DNA of 64,000 nucleotides from Pseudomonas muyukensis (GCF_019139535.1 NZ_CP077073.1:2818501-2882500), one strand, 5' to 3'. Positions 47,246-55,578 are shown, numbered from the stretch's first letter. Numbers and translations: made by a program. The notes: generated by a model from the sequence alone, not told the origin.

Positions 47246-47587
47246 ATGAGCCATTTGGAAAGAAGTGCCGAGGAGCTGCTGGAGCATTGGGGGCGGTGGG
47301 TTGTGCTGGGGTCGGGCGTGTCGTGCTGTGCATCGCGGGAGAACACGATCCTGGATCCAATTATCACCGACGACGAAGCTCTCTTCGTTGACCGCCTGGT
47401 CGGTCGGTTGTTGCAGCGCTATGCCGAGTGCGGCGCCGTGATCATGAAGTACTACACCTCGCGGGATACTTCGTTGCGTGATGTGGGCAAGAAACTTGGG
47501 TTTGGCGAGGAGAAGACCCGCCAGCTGTGGAAGGCAGGTGTGGCATGGGTTGATGGTGCTTTGGATGTTCGGCGTGAGGCCGCTTGA
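47246..47587 (+). CDS. Q-like late antiterminator
   Basis: A 113-residue protein (MSHLERSAEELLEHWGRWVV onward). The WGRWV segment and the C-terminal helix-turn-helix-like block (LRDVGKKLGFGEEKTRQLWK, then AGVAWVDGAL) are those of the phage antitermination Q family. GAGGGG lies upstream. It is the last early gene; a TTGACA promoter element overlaps its stop codon and terminators follow, exactly the pR'-tR' layout of lambda. It should let RNA polymerase read through the terminators into holin, packaging and head genes. Confidence 0.8.
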   Translation: MSHLERSAEELLEHWGRWVVLGSGVSCCASRENTILDPIITDDEALFVDRLVGRLLQRYAECGAVIMKYYTSRDTSLRDVGKKLGFGEEKTRQLWKAGVAWVDGALDVRREAA

Positions 47588-47612
47588 CATCCCCGGGGTC
47601 TATCTGTAGCTT
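47584..47612 (+). promoter_or_regulatory. Candidate late promoter (pR'-like)
   Basis: TTGACA at 47584-47589 is a perfect -35 element. At 17-base spacing there is TAGCTT (47607-47612), a weak -10. It overlaps the Q stop codon and lies 30 bases before the first of three terminators. Confidence 0.55.
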
Positions 47613-47641
47613 TTACGTTACTTTGCGGTTTTTCCGCGTGC

Positions 47642-47668
47642 AAAGCCCGTTATGAGAGCGGGCTTTTT
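47642..47668 (+). terminator. First late terminator (tR'-like)
   Basis: AAAGCCCG (47642-47649) pairs with CGGGCTTT (47659-47666), followed by a T5 run. Confidence 0.85.
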
Positions 47669-47720
47669 GCTTTCTGCTGGTTGTGAAATCATTGCTCTCT
47701 TTCAGAGAGGAGAGCCAGTG

Positions 47721-47972
47721 ATGGACAGGGACACGCAGCGGGAAATCAGCAATATTGTTGAGTACGTTCACGACGAGGCGACCAAGGAGTTTGCTAATGT
47801 CAGGTCTCCAGAGCCGTACGAAACTCATGTGTCCAGCGGGGATAGTCATCCGGACCGAGTTCGCCTAATTGGTGAAGGGATCCGTGTTGGTCTGCGCGAT
47901 TACTACCGTCCTGAACGTATCACTGTGACGGTCGCTGAAAGTGGTTATTTCATCCGGATTCAGCGGGCCTAA
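47721..47972 (+). CDS. Hypothetical moron-like phage protein
   Basis: An 83-residue acidic protein (MDRDTQREISNIVEYVHDEA onward) with GAGGAGAG upstream. It lies between two strong terminators (47642-47668 and 48005-48031), as an independent unit inside the late region. No membrane segment, no recognised domain. The flanking terminators suggest expression in the lysogen or only with antitermination. Confidence 0.65.
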   Translation: MDRDTQREISNIVEYVHDEATKEFANVRSPEPYETHVSSGDSHPDRVRLIGEGIRVGLRDYYRPERITVTVAESGYFIRIQRA

Positions 47973-48004
47973 CCCGCAACATTCTTAAATATTCACTGCT
48001 TACG

Positions 48005-48031
48005 AAGCCCTGGCAATTGCCGGGGCTTTTT
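48005..48031 (+). terminator. Second late terminator
   Basis: A 10-base stem with one G-U pair, AAGCCCTGGC (48005-48014) and GCCGGGGCTT (48019-48028), followed by TTT. Confidence 0.88.
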
Positions 48032-48047
48032 CGTGATGGCTATTGGC

Positions 48048-48076
48048 TTGCATGGCATGAGCTGACTGAATAGAGT
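48048..48076 (+). promoter_or_regulatory. Candidate promoter of the membrane-protein moron
   Basis: TTGCAT (48048-48053) and TAGAGT (48071-48076) with a 17-base spacer, between the second terminator and the gene at 48108. Each hexamer matches the consensus at four positions. Confidence 0.4.
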
Positions 48077-48107
48077 GGCGACCTATTTTACGTTTGAGAG
48101 GGATCTT

Positions 48108-48473
48108 ATGCGGTCGCTGTTTGAAAAGACGTTCGGCGGATTAACCCGTAGCTGCTACATCCGCCATGCTTTCTTTGGTGCCCTTGTTGCCATATTCCTT
48201 GCGGTACTGGTAGCTAACACTCCACACGGAATTTTGGGTAAGCCAGGCTTCATCCCGTTTGTTGTCATCAATACATTGCTGTACCCCTACGCAAGATTTG
48301 TTTACGAAGGCGTGATCGACTACATAGTTGGCCGTAACGTCTTCGCTGGACCCGCATTGCCGATGATGGCGGTAAAGTGCTTTACAATCGCGATGTGCTG
48401 GACATTCTCTCTATTCATCGCACCCATCGGTCTGGCCTATCTGTACTGGTATCACAGCCGTGCGGCTCGCTGA
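48108..48473 (+). CDS. Moron-like multi-pass membrane protein
   Basis: A 121-residue protein with three or four hydrophobic helices: HAFFGALVAIFLAVLVANTP, FIPFVVINTLLYPYARFVY and LPMMAVKCFTIAMCWTFSLF with FIAPIGLAYLYWYHS. It is AT-richer than the structural genes and bracketed by terminators (48005-48031 and 48550-48578) with a possible own promoter. The fold resembles small 2TM/L-alanine-exporter-like (AlaE) proteins in the spacing FEKTFGGLTRSCYIRH, which is a plausible but untested match. It could be a lysogenic conversion gene. Confidence 0.7.
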   Translation: MRSLFEKTFGGLTRSCYIRHAFFGALVAIFLAVLVANTPHGILGKPGFIPFVVINTLLYPYARFVYEGVIDYIVGRNVFAGPALPMMAVKCFTIAMCWTFSLFIAPIGLAYLYWYHSRAAR

Positions 48474-48549
48474 TAACTAGCAAAACTGGGGCATCAAAAG
48501 ATTCGCGCCCCATGCAATAGGGATACCTGAACTAGTCCCTACCTACCCC

Positions 48550-48578
48550 AAAGGCTCGCCAAATAGGCGGGCCTTTTT
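48550..48578 (+). terminator. Third late terminator
   Basis: An 11-base stem with one G-U pair, AAAGGCTCGCC (48550-48560) and GGCGGGCCTTT (48566-48576), followed by TT, just before the holin ribosome site. Confidence 0.85.
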
Positions 48579-48608
48579 CATTTGCACTCCCAGTCGGGAG
48601 GAATCGAG

Positions 48609-48932
48609 ATGGCCCATATGCCTGAGAAAGACCCTGGCCTCTGGGCCGCGGTACTCGCTTGGTTGGCAGCACACCAGCCACAACTCTCCACGGGTGGCAT
48701 AGCCGCTGCCGTGGCGATGTTTCGAGTCATTTATGGAGGCGGCCGAGGTCGCAAGGTCCTACTTGAAGGCGCGATCTGCGGCTTGATCGCTGTGAGTCTA
48801 CTGCCAGTGCTGGAGTACTTCGCCCTACCTGCGAACCTTTCGGTCTTCGCAGGCTGCATGGTTGGCTTCATGGGAGTGGACAAGCTTCGTGAGTATTCCG
48901 ACCGTTTCATGGGAAAGAAGGTGGAGGGCTGA
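48609..48932 (+). CDS. Phage holin (lambda-family/LydA-like)
   Basis: A 107-residue membrane protein with three hydrophobic helices (about 12-32, GGIAAAVAMFRVIYG, and AICGLIAVSLLPVLEYFALP with LSVFAGCMVGFMGVD), a basic loop (GGGRGRKVL) and a charged C-terminus (YSDRFMGKKVEG). This is the layout of phage holins of the lambda/LydA type, which open the inner membrane at the time of lysis. GGGAGG precedes the ATG. No endolysin or spanin is adjacent; in SfV-like mosaics the lysis genes can be split and the lysin may lie beyond the window. Confidence 0.82.
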   Translation: MAHMPEKDPGLWAAVLAWLAAHQPQLSTGGIAAAVAMFRVIYGGGRGRKVLLEGAICGLIAVSLLPVLEYFALPANLSVFAGCMVGFMGVDKLREYSDRFMGKKVEG

Positions 48933-48935
48933 TCT

Positions 48936-49316
48936 ATGCCGCCCAAGGCTAAGCGCCCTTGTCGAATACCTATGTGTCCCGGCAAGACAAGTGACAGCCA
49001 TGGTTACTGCAGCGCGCATGCCTCGCTCGCAATTGGTTGGAACAACCCGTGCCGCGGCACTGCTGAGCAGCGCGGGTACGACTGGGCGTGGCGCAAGCTA
49101 GCCAAGGCGGTGCTCAAACGTGACCGCTATCTGTGCCAGTGTCCAGACTGCAATGGTCGGCGCCTACCAGCTACAGAGGTTGATCACCGTGTACCGAAGT
49201 TTGAAGGGGGAACGAATGACCCAACCAACCTGTTTGCCATCAATGAAAACTGCCACAAGTTCAAAACGGCGGCAGAGTCGGCACGGGCGCGGTCAGGCTG
49301 TCCGCCTGGCGCGTGA
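48936..49316 (+). CDS. HNH endonuclease next to the terminase
   Basis: A 126-residue HNH nuclease. The N-terminal zinc knuckle is PCRIPMCPGKTSDSHGYCSA, and the HNH core is LKRDRYLCQCPDCNGRRLPA, ATEVDHRVPKFEGGTNDPTN and LFAINENCHKFKT (D-H, N and H catalytic residues). In HK97-like phages an HNH protein coded beside the terminase works with it in cleaving DNA at cos, so this suggests a cos-packaging phage. GGAGG precedes the ATG, 3 bases after the holin stop. Confidence 0.92.
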   Translation: MPPKAKRPCRIPMCPGKTSDSHGYCSAHASLAIGWNNPCRGTAEQRGYDWAWRKLAKAVLKRDRYLCQCPDCNGRRLPATEVDHRVPKFEGGTNDPTNLFAINENCHKFKTAAESARARSGCPPGA

Positions 49317-49320
49317 GGCA

Positions 49321-49605
49321 ATGCGTTTGCGCAAAAAACCGATCAGGCGCAATCGAAGTGCCGAGCTGATTCGCCATGGTGACTGGCATCTGGATCGAGC
49401 GCTGTACTGCTGGAAAAACATTCATAAGCTCGGAATTTCAGAGCTGATTTCGCGTGTTCTGCATGAGTTGGTGGCAGCAATTGACGCATACATGCATGCC
49501 GCTGACGGAGTGCCAGAGCGTCCGTTTACACATCTGGCTGCCCTAATCGATGGCGAGAGTCTGCGGGCAAAATTAGCGAAAAGTGGTCAAAAATCGTCCA
49601 AGTGA
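49321..49605 (+). CDS. Hypothetical phage protein between HNH and terminase
   Basis: A 94-residue, basic N-terminus (MRLRKKPIRRNRSAEL) then a helical body (DWHLDRALYCWKNIHKLGIS, and LHELVAAIDAYMHAA). The ATG at 49321 sits 4 bases after the HNH stop codon. It lies in the cos-HNH-terS region. No family recognised. Confidence 0.62.
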   Translation: MRLRKKPIRRNRSAELIRHGDWHLDRALYCWKNIHKLGISELISRVLHELVAAIDAYMHAADGVPERPFTHLAALIDGESLRAKLAKSGQKSSK

Positions 49606-49719
49606 GGGGCGAGGCAAAATCTCTACAGCTTTTGTCTCTCTCCACCGATCGCCCAACCGGTCTTACACACCCGCGAAATTAAAAAAAATCGCATTTCAGA
49701 AAATCGGGAGGCCTGAACG
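49606..49719. other. Gap before terS, possible cos region
   Basis: 114 bases with an A8 run (49681-49690) and short inverted elements (ACCGATCGCCCAACCGGT). In HK97-like phages cos lies just upstream of terS; no cohesive end can be named from sequence alone. Confidence 0.35.
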
Positions 49720-50196
49720 ATGGGGCGACCCGCGAAACCTACCGCCCTCAAGCTGCTGCAGGGCAATCCTGGCAAGCGAAAACTCAAGAAGGACGGCCCC
49801 GCGCCGGCGCCGCTGGCGGAAACACCAGACGCCCCGGAGTGGCTTGGGGAATGGGCCGTGGAAATGTGGTGCGCCATTGCGCCCTGGTTGACCCAGACCG
49901 GGATCATGACCCGCACCGACACGCACAACCTGGCGGTTTTCTGCGCCGCCTATGAGCGGTGGCGGCTGGCTGAGGCAGAAGTGGCCAGCAAGGGCATCAC
50001 CGTCGTGGACGCCAAGGGCGTGCTCAAGAAAAACCCCGCCTGCACCGTGATCAACGAGGCGCTGCGTCAGCTGGCCAGCTTCGGGGCAGCCCTCGGGCTG
50101 GACCCGGCCAGCCGTGCGCGCCTGATGGGCAGTGGCGGGCCGGAGAAACCAGAAAACCCGTTCATCGTGCTCAAAGGAGGGCGGGCCTCGAAGTGA
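49720..50196 (+). CDS. terS: Terminase small subunit (P27 family)
   Basis: A 158-residue P27-family small terminase, which recognises the packaging site and stimulates the large subunit. The N-terminus MGRPAKPTALKLLQGNPGKR is diagnostic of the family. The remaining helices (LGEWAVEMWCAIAPWLTQTG, and INEALRQLASFGAALGLDPA followed by SRARL) agree. Good ribosome site (GGGAGG). It lies 9 bases before terL. Confidence 0.95.
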   Translation: MGRPAKPTALKLLQGNPGKRKLKKDGPAPAPLAETPDAPEWLGEWAVEMWCAIAPWLTQTGIMTRTDTHNLAVFCAAYERWRLAEAEVASKGITVVDAKGVLKKNPACTVINEALRQLASFGAALGLDPASRARLMGSGGPEKPENPFIVLKGGRASK

Positions 50197-50204
50197 GTTA
50201 GGAC

Positions 50205-51941
50205 ATGGCCAGCTACCCGAACGTAAACGCGGCGAACAAGTACGCCCGCGACGTGGTGGCCGGCAAGATCGCTGCATGTAAGTACGTGCGCCGGGCCTGC
50301 CAGCTCCACCTGGATGACCTGGTCAAGTCGAAGAAGCGTAATTTCCGCTGGACCTTCGACCGCGACACGGCCGAGCAGGTGGCGGTGTTCATCCAGCTGC
50401 TGCCGCACGCCAAGGGCAAATGGGCGGCGCTGCGTGAGCTGATCAAGCTTGAGCCGTGGCAGCTGTTCATCTTCTGCAGCATCTTCGGTTGGGTCGACAA
50501 GAAAACCCGCCGCCGGCGGTACCGCGAGGTGTACATCGAGGTGCCGCGCAAGAACGGCAAGAGCGTGCTGGCCGCCGGCGTCGGCCTATACATGCTGGTC
50601 ATGGATGGTGAATTCGGCGCCGAGGTATATTGCGGGGCGACCACCGAGCGGCAGGCCTGGGAGGTGTTCAAGCCGGCGCGGCAGATGGTGCGGCGCACGC
50701 CCGAGCTGGTCGAGGCCTTTGGCATCCAGGTCGCGGCCAAAAATCTGTCGGTGATCGGCGACGAAAGCAAATTCGAGCCGCTGATCGGCGACCCCGGCGA
50801 CGGCCAGTCGCCGAGCTGCGCCATCGTGGACGAGTTCCACGAACACACCTCGGCCGCGCTCTACGAAACCATGCTGACCGGCATGGGCGCCCGCGATCAG
50901 CCGATGATGTTCGCCATCACCACGGCGGGCTACAACATCGCCGGGCCGTGCTACCTGCAGCGCGCCCAGGTGATCGACAAGCTGGAAGGGACGGTGCCGA
51001 ACGACGAGTTGTTCGGGATCATCTACACGATTGACGAGGACGACGACTGGAAAGACCCGGCGGTCCTGCGCAAGGCCAACCCCAACTATGGCGTATCGGT
51101 CGGGGCTGAGTACCTGCTGAAACGCCAGGCCGATGCAACGCGTTACCCGTCACGGCAAAACGCGTTCAAGACCAAGCACCTCAACATCTGGGTCAGCGCC
51201 AAGGAAGCCTGGCTGAACATGGCCGACTGGGAGGCGTGCGGCGACCCCACGCTGACCCTGGACCAGTTCCTGGGCCAGCGCTGCTGGATCGGCATTGACC
51301 TGGCCAGTAAATCGGATATTTGCGCGGTGTCGCTGGTGTTCCTCGACAAGGTGGAGCTGGTCCCCGGCAGCGGCAAGTGGGTCAACCGCTGGACCATCTT
51401 CTGCAAGTCGTTCTTACCCGAAGGCGCGATAGAGCGGGGTGGGCCGAACAAGGCTGCTTACGAGGCCTGGGCCAACGCCGGGCTGCTGGAAGTCTGCGAC
51501 GGCGAAGAAATGGACTTCGACCTGGTGCGTGACATGGTGGGCGAATTCGCCGGGATGTTCGACGTGCAGGAAGTGGCCTACGACAAATGGCGCGCCACCC
51601 AGCTGGCCCACCAGCTGCAGAAGGACGGCGCCGAGGTAGTCGAAATGGGCGGTGGGGTAGCCAGCATGAACCTGCCCATGCGCGAGCTGGAAGCGGCGCT
51701 GCTGTCTGGCCGTGTGCGCCACTGCAGCGACCCGGTACTGGCCTGGCAGGCCGGTAACGTCGTGGTGCGTCCGTTCAAGGGCTGCATCACGCCGATGAAG
51801 GCCGACGAAGGCAAGACCGACATGCGCAAAATCGACGGCATTGTCGCCGCGCTGATGGCGATGAACCGCGCCATGGTCAGCGAATTTGAGCCGGAAGGGC
51901 TGTTGGCCAGCCTGACCGAAGATGACCTATTAGCTATGTGA
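50205..51941 (+). CDS. terL: Terminase large subunit (HK97-like)
   Basis: A 578-residue packaging motor. The ATPase domain has Walker A-like PRKNGKSV (114-121) and Walker B CAIVDE (205-210), with the coupling motif in FAITTAG. The RNase H-like nuclease domain starts with GIDLASKSD and includes the later acidic residues (VAYDKWRATQ and KTDMRKIDGIVAA). It cuts concatemers and pumps DNA through the portal. Length and order with terS, portal and protease are those of the HK97 group. Confidence 0.97.
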   Translation: MASYPNVNAANKYARDVVAGKIAACKYVRRACQLHLDDLVKSKKRNFRWTFDRDTAEQVAVFIQLLPHAKGKWAALRELIKLEPWQLFIFCSIFGWVDKKTRRRRYREVYIEVPRKNGKSVLAAGVGLYMLVMDGEFGAEVYCGATTERQAWEVFKPARQMVRRTPELVEAFGIQVAAKNLSVIGDESKFEPLIGDPGDGQSPSCAIVDEFHEHTSAALYETMLTGMGARDQPMMFAITTAGYNIAGPCYLQRAQVIDKLEGTVPNDELFGIIYTIDEDDDWKDPAVLRKANPNYGVSVGAEYLLKRQADATRYPSRQNAFKTKHLNIWVSAKEAWLNMADWEACGDPTLTLDQFLGQRCWIGIDLASKSDICAVSLVFLDKVELVPGSGKWVNRWTIFCKSFLPEGAIERGGPNKAAYEAWANAGLLEVCDGEEMDFDLVRDMVGEFAGMFDVQEVAYDKWRATQLAHQLQKDGAEVVEMGGGVASMNLPMRELEAALLSGRVRHCSDPVLAWQAGNVVVRPFKGCITPMKADEGKTDMRKIDGIVAALMAMNRAMVSEFEPEGLLASLTEDDLLAM

Positions 51942-51950
51942 GCCCCTACG

Positions 51951-52094
51951 ATGAAATGGCTTCCTGAATCTATCGGGACGGCAGGCTTTTGCCTGTTCGT
52001 CGCGGGCCTCTACGTCCAGTTCGGGGCGGGGGTGGCCCTGATGGCCGGCGGCGGCCTGATGGTGGCCGCCGCCGCCAAGGCGGTGTGGCGATGA
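51951..52094 (+). CDS. Very small membrane protein between terL and portal
   Basis: A 47-residue protein, MKWLPESIGTAGFCLFVAGL onward, ending KAVWR. Nearly the whole length is hydrophobic (two short helices or a hairpin: GTAGFCLFVAGLYVQFG and GVALMAGGGLMVAAAAKAV). It starts 9 bases after terL, and its stop overlaps the portal ATG (ATGA), so it is translationally coupled. Similar tiny proteins stand at this place in Pseudomonas and other HK97-head phages; function unknown. Confidence 0.75.
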   Translation: MKWLPESIGTAGFCLFVAGLYVQFGAGVALMAGGGLMVAAAAKAVWR

Positions 52095-53317
52095 TCCTGG
52101 GCGCGATGTTCGAGCAGCGCAGCAGCCTGGAAGTGCCCAGCACGCCGATGAACAGCAAGGAACTGACCGAATACCTGTTCGAAAGCCAGGGCATCAGCGT
52201 CAGCCCGGCTTCGGCTATGCGCCTGACGGCGGTGTATGCCTGCATCTACGTGCTGTCCAGCTCCATGGCCCAGCTGCCGCTGAGCGTGTTGCGCAAGGTC
52301 AACGGGCGGATCGAGGTGGCCACCGACCACCCGGCCCATTACCTGCTGCACGACGAGCCGAACACCTGGCAGACCTCCTACCGTTGGCGGGAAACCAAGC
52401 AGGCCCATGTGCTCGGCTGGGGCAACGGCTACACCCGAGCGGTGCGCAGTCGCCGCGGTGAATTGCTGTCGCTGGAAATGCACGAGCCGCAACACACCGA
52501 GCTGGTGAAGAACGGCAATCGCTGGGTGTATTCGACCCAAGACGAAGACGGCGCACCGCTGGCTGTGTCGCCCGAGGACATGATTCACCTGCGCGCCATC
52601 GGCTCGCACCGGCGCATGGGCACCAGTCCCATCCGGCAGAACGCCGACACCATCGGCCTGGGCATGGCCACGGTGCGCTACGGCAAGGAGTTTTTCGAAG
52701 GTGGCGGCCGGCCGACAGGCCTGGTCACCGTCAAGGAAGGAAAGCTTGACGACAAAAGTTGGGAGCGCCTGAAAACGGTGTGGCGTTCCGCCGTGGAACG
52801 GCTCAAACGTTCTGACAACAAGACGCTGCTGTTGCCGGCTGACCTCGATTACAGGGCGCTGACCATTGCCCCCGAGGATGCGCAGTTTCTCGAGACTCGC
52901 AAGCTGACCCGCAGCGAGATTGCCAGCATCTTCAACGTGCCGGCGCACATGATCAACGACCTGGAAAAGGCCACGTTTTCCAACATCAGCGAGCAGGCTA
53001 TCCAGTTCGTGCGCCACACGGTCATGCCGTGGGTGAAAAACTGGGAGGAAGAAGTCAACCGCCGCGTCTTCACCCGCGCCGAGCGCATGGCCGGCTACTA
53101 CGTCAAGTTCAACCTGGCCGGCCTGTTGCGCGGCACCCCAAAAGAGCGCGCCGAGTTCTACCGCATCGCCATTCAAGACGGTTGGATGAGCCGCAACGAA
53201 GTGCGCGTGCTGGAAGACCTCAACCAGCTGGAAGGCCTCGACTCGATGTTGCTCAACGTCAACACGCAGCTGCTCGGCGCCGATGGCAAGCCGTTACCCG
53301 TAACGACGCAGGAATAA
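52091..53317 (+). CDS. Portal protein (HK97 family)
   Basis: A 408-residue portal that forms the dodecameric DNA gate at one capsid vertex. Family landmarks are SASAMRLTAVYACIYVLSSS, the YRWRETKQAHVLGWGNGY block and FNVPAHMINDLEKATFSNIS with EQAIQFVRHTVMPW. The start was put at ATG 52091, in overlap with the 47-residue gene; a longer frame is a shadow. It is followed 3 bases later by the protease. Confidence 0.96.
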   Translation: MILGAMFEQRSSLEVPSTPMNSKELTEYLFESQGISVSPASAMRLTAVYACIYVLSSSMAQLPLSVLRKVNGRIEVATDHPAHYLLHDEPNTWQTSYRWRETKQAHVLGWGNGYTRAVRSRRGELLSLEMHEPQHTELVKNGNRWVYSTQDEDGAPLAVSPEDMIHLRAIGSHRRMGTSPIRQNADTIGLGMATVRYGKEFFEGGGRPTGLVTVKEGKLDDKSWERLKTVWRSAVERLKRSDNKTLLLPADLDYRALTIAPEDAQFLETRKLTRSEIASIFNVPAHMINDLEKATFSNISEQAIQFVRHTVMPWVKNWEEEVNRRVFTRAERMAGYYVKFNLAGLLRGTPKERAEFYRIAIQDGWMSRNEVRVLEDLNQLEGLDSMLLNVNTQLLGADGKPLPVTTQE

Positions 53318-53320
53318 CCC

Positions 53321-53938
53321 ATGAGTGAATTCGAACAACGCATGCTGCAGGCGCAGCATTGCGAGCTTCGTGCTGTCCAGCCGGATGACCAGGGCAGCGC
53401 ACCGAAGATTGCCGGCTATGCCGCTGTCTTCAACCAGCGTAGCGACCTGCTGGGCGGCACCTTCGTGGAAATCATCGCCCCGGGCGCGTTCGACGACGTG
53501 CTCAATCAGGACACCCGGGCGCTGTTCAACCATGACCCGACCTACCTGCTGGGCCGCACGGCCAGCGGCACGTTGCGCCTGACCGTGGATGAACGCGGCC
53601 TGGCCTATGAAATCGACACGCCCAACACCCAGACCATCCGCGACCTGGTGGTCGAGCCGCTGCGCCGTGGCGACATGAGCGGCAGCAGCTTTGCCATGCG
53701 CGTGGCCAAGGGTGGCGACACCTGGCACGAAGAGAAAGACGGCCTGATCGTCCGCACCATTTTCAAGATCGCCGAGCTTCGCGACGTAGGGCCGGTGGCA
53801 TTCCCGGCTTACCCCGACTCCAGCGCTGCCCAGCGCTCCCTGACTGCCTGGAAGCAGGCGCAAACCGAAGGCGACGAAGCCCGCGCACGTTTCGAGCGCG
53901 AGGCCCGCGAGCGCCTGCTTGACCTAACTGAACTGTGA
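53321..53938 (+). CDS. Prohead protease (HK97 family, U35)
   Basis: A 205-residue serine protease that trims the capsid protein delta domain during maturation. The catalytic histidine is in LFNHDPTYLLGRT and the serine in MSGSSFAMRV, and the typical opening KIAGYAAVFNQRSDLLGGTF and ending IAELRDVGPVAFPAYPDS are present. Downstream comes the major capsid gene. Confidence 0.95.
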   Translation: MSEFEQRMLQAQHCELRAVQPDDQGSAPKIAGYAAVFNQRSDLLGGTFVEIIAPGAFDDVLNQDTRALFNHDPTYLLGRTASGTLRLTVDERGLAYEIDTPNTQTIRDLVVEPLRRGDMSGSSFAMRVAKGGDTWHEEKDGLIVRTIFKIAELRDVGPVAFPAYPDSSAAQRSLTAWKQAQTEGDEARARFEREARERLLDLTEL

Positions 53939-53953
53939 TCCCAAGGGGGAGCT

Positions 53954-55180
53954 ATGACCCTGCAACAAATGAAAGAAGCCTATAACAAGCTGTCGGCCGA
54001 AATGCGCTCGCTGCACGACACTACCCCAGACGACGGCTGGACCGGTGAAGTGCGCGCCAAGTGGGAGGGCATGAAAACCGACCTCAAGGCGCTCAAGGAC
54101 AAGATCGAGCGCGAAGAAGAACTGCGCGCCCAGGATCAAAGCTTCGTCGAAAACCTCGACCGCGACCGCCCGAACAACGCGCCGCAGAACGAAGCCGAAA
54201 ACGAGCAGCGCAGCGCCTGGGATAACTGGGTACGTGGTGGCATGGAGGGCTTGAGCGCTGAACAGCGTTCCATGGTCCTGCAGATGCGCGCCCAGGGCAC
54301 CAACCCGAGCGAGGCGGGCGGCTTCACCGTGCCGACCACCCTGCAGGCACGTGTGATTGAATCGCTGGTGACCTACGGCGGTATTGCTTCGGTGTGCCAG
54401 CTGCTGCAGACCGACAACGGCGCGCCTATCGCCTGGGCCACCAGCAACGGCGGCGAGGAAGAAGGCGAGCTGATCGGCGAGAACAAGGCCGCCGGTGAGA
54501 AAGATGTCGAGTTCGGCATTGGCACCCTCGGGTCGCACACCATCAGTTCGAAAATCATCCGCGTCTCTGAACAGTTGCTGCAGGACTCGGGCATCGACAT
54601 GGAAGCCTTTCTGGCCGGTCGCATCGGTAAGCGTGTGTCACGTACCCGCAACCGCCTGATCGTCCAAGGTACCGGCGCCGGTGAAACCGCCGATGCGCCG
54701 GCGCAGCCGAAGGGCCTTGAATACTCGACCCCTCAAGGCGCCATGACGGCCAAGGCGACCAGCTTCACCTGGCAGGAGGTCAACAGCCTGATCCACTCCA
54801 TTGACCCGGCGTATCGTGCGGCCGCCAAGTTCCGCTTGGCGTTCAACGACAAGACGCTGCAGGCGATGGAAGAGATGGTGGACGCCAACAATCGCCCGCT
54901 GTGGCTGCCCGGCATCGACAGCGACCGTCCGGCCACCATCCTCAAGCATCAGTACGTGATCGATCAGGCCATCGCCGATATCGGCGCCGGCAAGAAATTC
55001 ATGTATGCCGGCGACTTCAACGAACTGGTGCTGCGTGCGGTGCGTAGCCTGACCCTCAAGCGCCTGGTGGAGCGTTACGCTGAGTACGGCCAGGTCGGCT
55101 TCCTGGCGTTCGTGCGCTTCGGCCTGGTGCTGCAGGACACGGCCGCCATCAAGCACCTGGTGGGCAAGACCGCTGCCTAA
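53954..55180 (+). CDS. Major capsid protein (HK97 fold)
   Basis: A 408-residue HK97-type major capsid protein. The first 100 or so residues are a charged coiled-coil delta/scaffolding domain (LKALKDKIEREEELRAQDQS), expected to be cut off by the protease. The mature part starts around the GTNPSEAGGFTVPTTLQARV block. Further landmarks are SKIIRVSEQLLQDSGIDMEA and LGKTA near the end. GGGGGAG precedes the ATG. Head size cannot be deduced. Confidence 0.96.
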   Translation: MTLQQMKEAYNKLSAEMRSLHDTTPDDGWTGEVRAKWEGMKTDLKALKDKIEREEELRAQDQSFVENLDRDRPNNAPQNEAENEQRSAWDNWVRGGMEGLSAEQRSMVLQMRAQGTNPSEAGGFTVPTTLQARVIESLVTYGGIASVCQLLQTDNGAPIAWATSNGGEEEGELIGENKAAGEKDVEFGIGTLGSHTISSKIIRVSEQLLQDSGIDMEAFLAGRIGKRVSRTRNRLIVQGTGAGETADAPAQPKGLEYSTPQGAMTAKATSFTWQEVNSLIHSIDPAYRAAAKFRLAFNDKTLQAMEEMVDANNRPLWLPGIDSDRPATILKHQYVIDQAIADIGAGKKFMYAGDFNELVLRAVRSLTLKRLVERYAEYGQVGFLAFVRFGLVLQDTAAIKHLVGKTAA

Positions 55181-55194
55181 CGGGAGGGCTGCCC

Positions 55195-55578
55195 ATGCTG
55201 ACGCTTGAACAGATCAAGAGCCATTGCAAGCTGGAGCTGGACGAAACCGAGGAAGACACGCTGCTGCAGGCCTACGCCCGCGCGGCGCGTCGCCAGGTGG
55301 AGAAGGAAAGCGGCCGGCGGCTGTACTGGGTCACGCTGCCGGCCGACGCGCCGGCAGACGCGACCGGCGATGAAGCCTACCTGCGTGGGCTGCTGCCGCT
55401 CGATGCGCCGGAGAACGCGTTACCCGTAACGGATGATGTGGAGCTGGCCATGCTGCTGTTGGTTGCTCACTGGCACCGCAACCGCGAGCCAGTCACCGAG
55501 TCGACCAGCAACGGCGTTAAGGCGATGCCGCTGGCCTATGACGCTCTGATGCAGCCTTACCGCTGGTTCACGCTGTGA
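55195..55578 (+). CDS. Head-tail connector protein (gp6-like)
   Basis: A 127-residue adaptor of the HK97 gp6/SPP1 gp15 type. It opens MLTLEQIKSHCKLELDETEE, then LLQAYARAARRQVEKESGRR, and has the helical ending MLLLVAHWHRNREPV. It docks under the portal as a ring. Its stop overlaps the next gene (GTGA). Confidence 0.88.
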   Translation: MLTLEQIKSHCKLELDETEEDTLLQAYARAARRQVEKESGRRLYWVTLPADAPADATGDEAYLRGLLPLDAPENALPVTDDVELAMLLLVAHWHRNREPVTESTSNGVKAMPLAYDALMQPYRWFTL

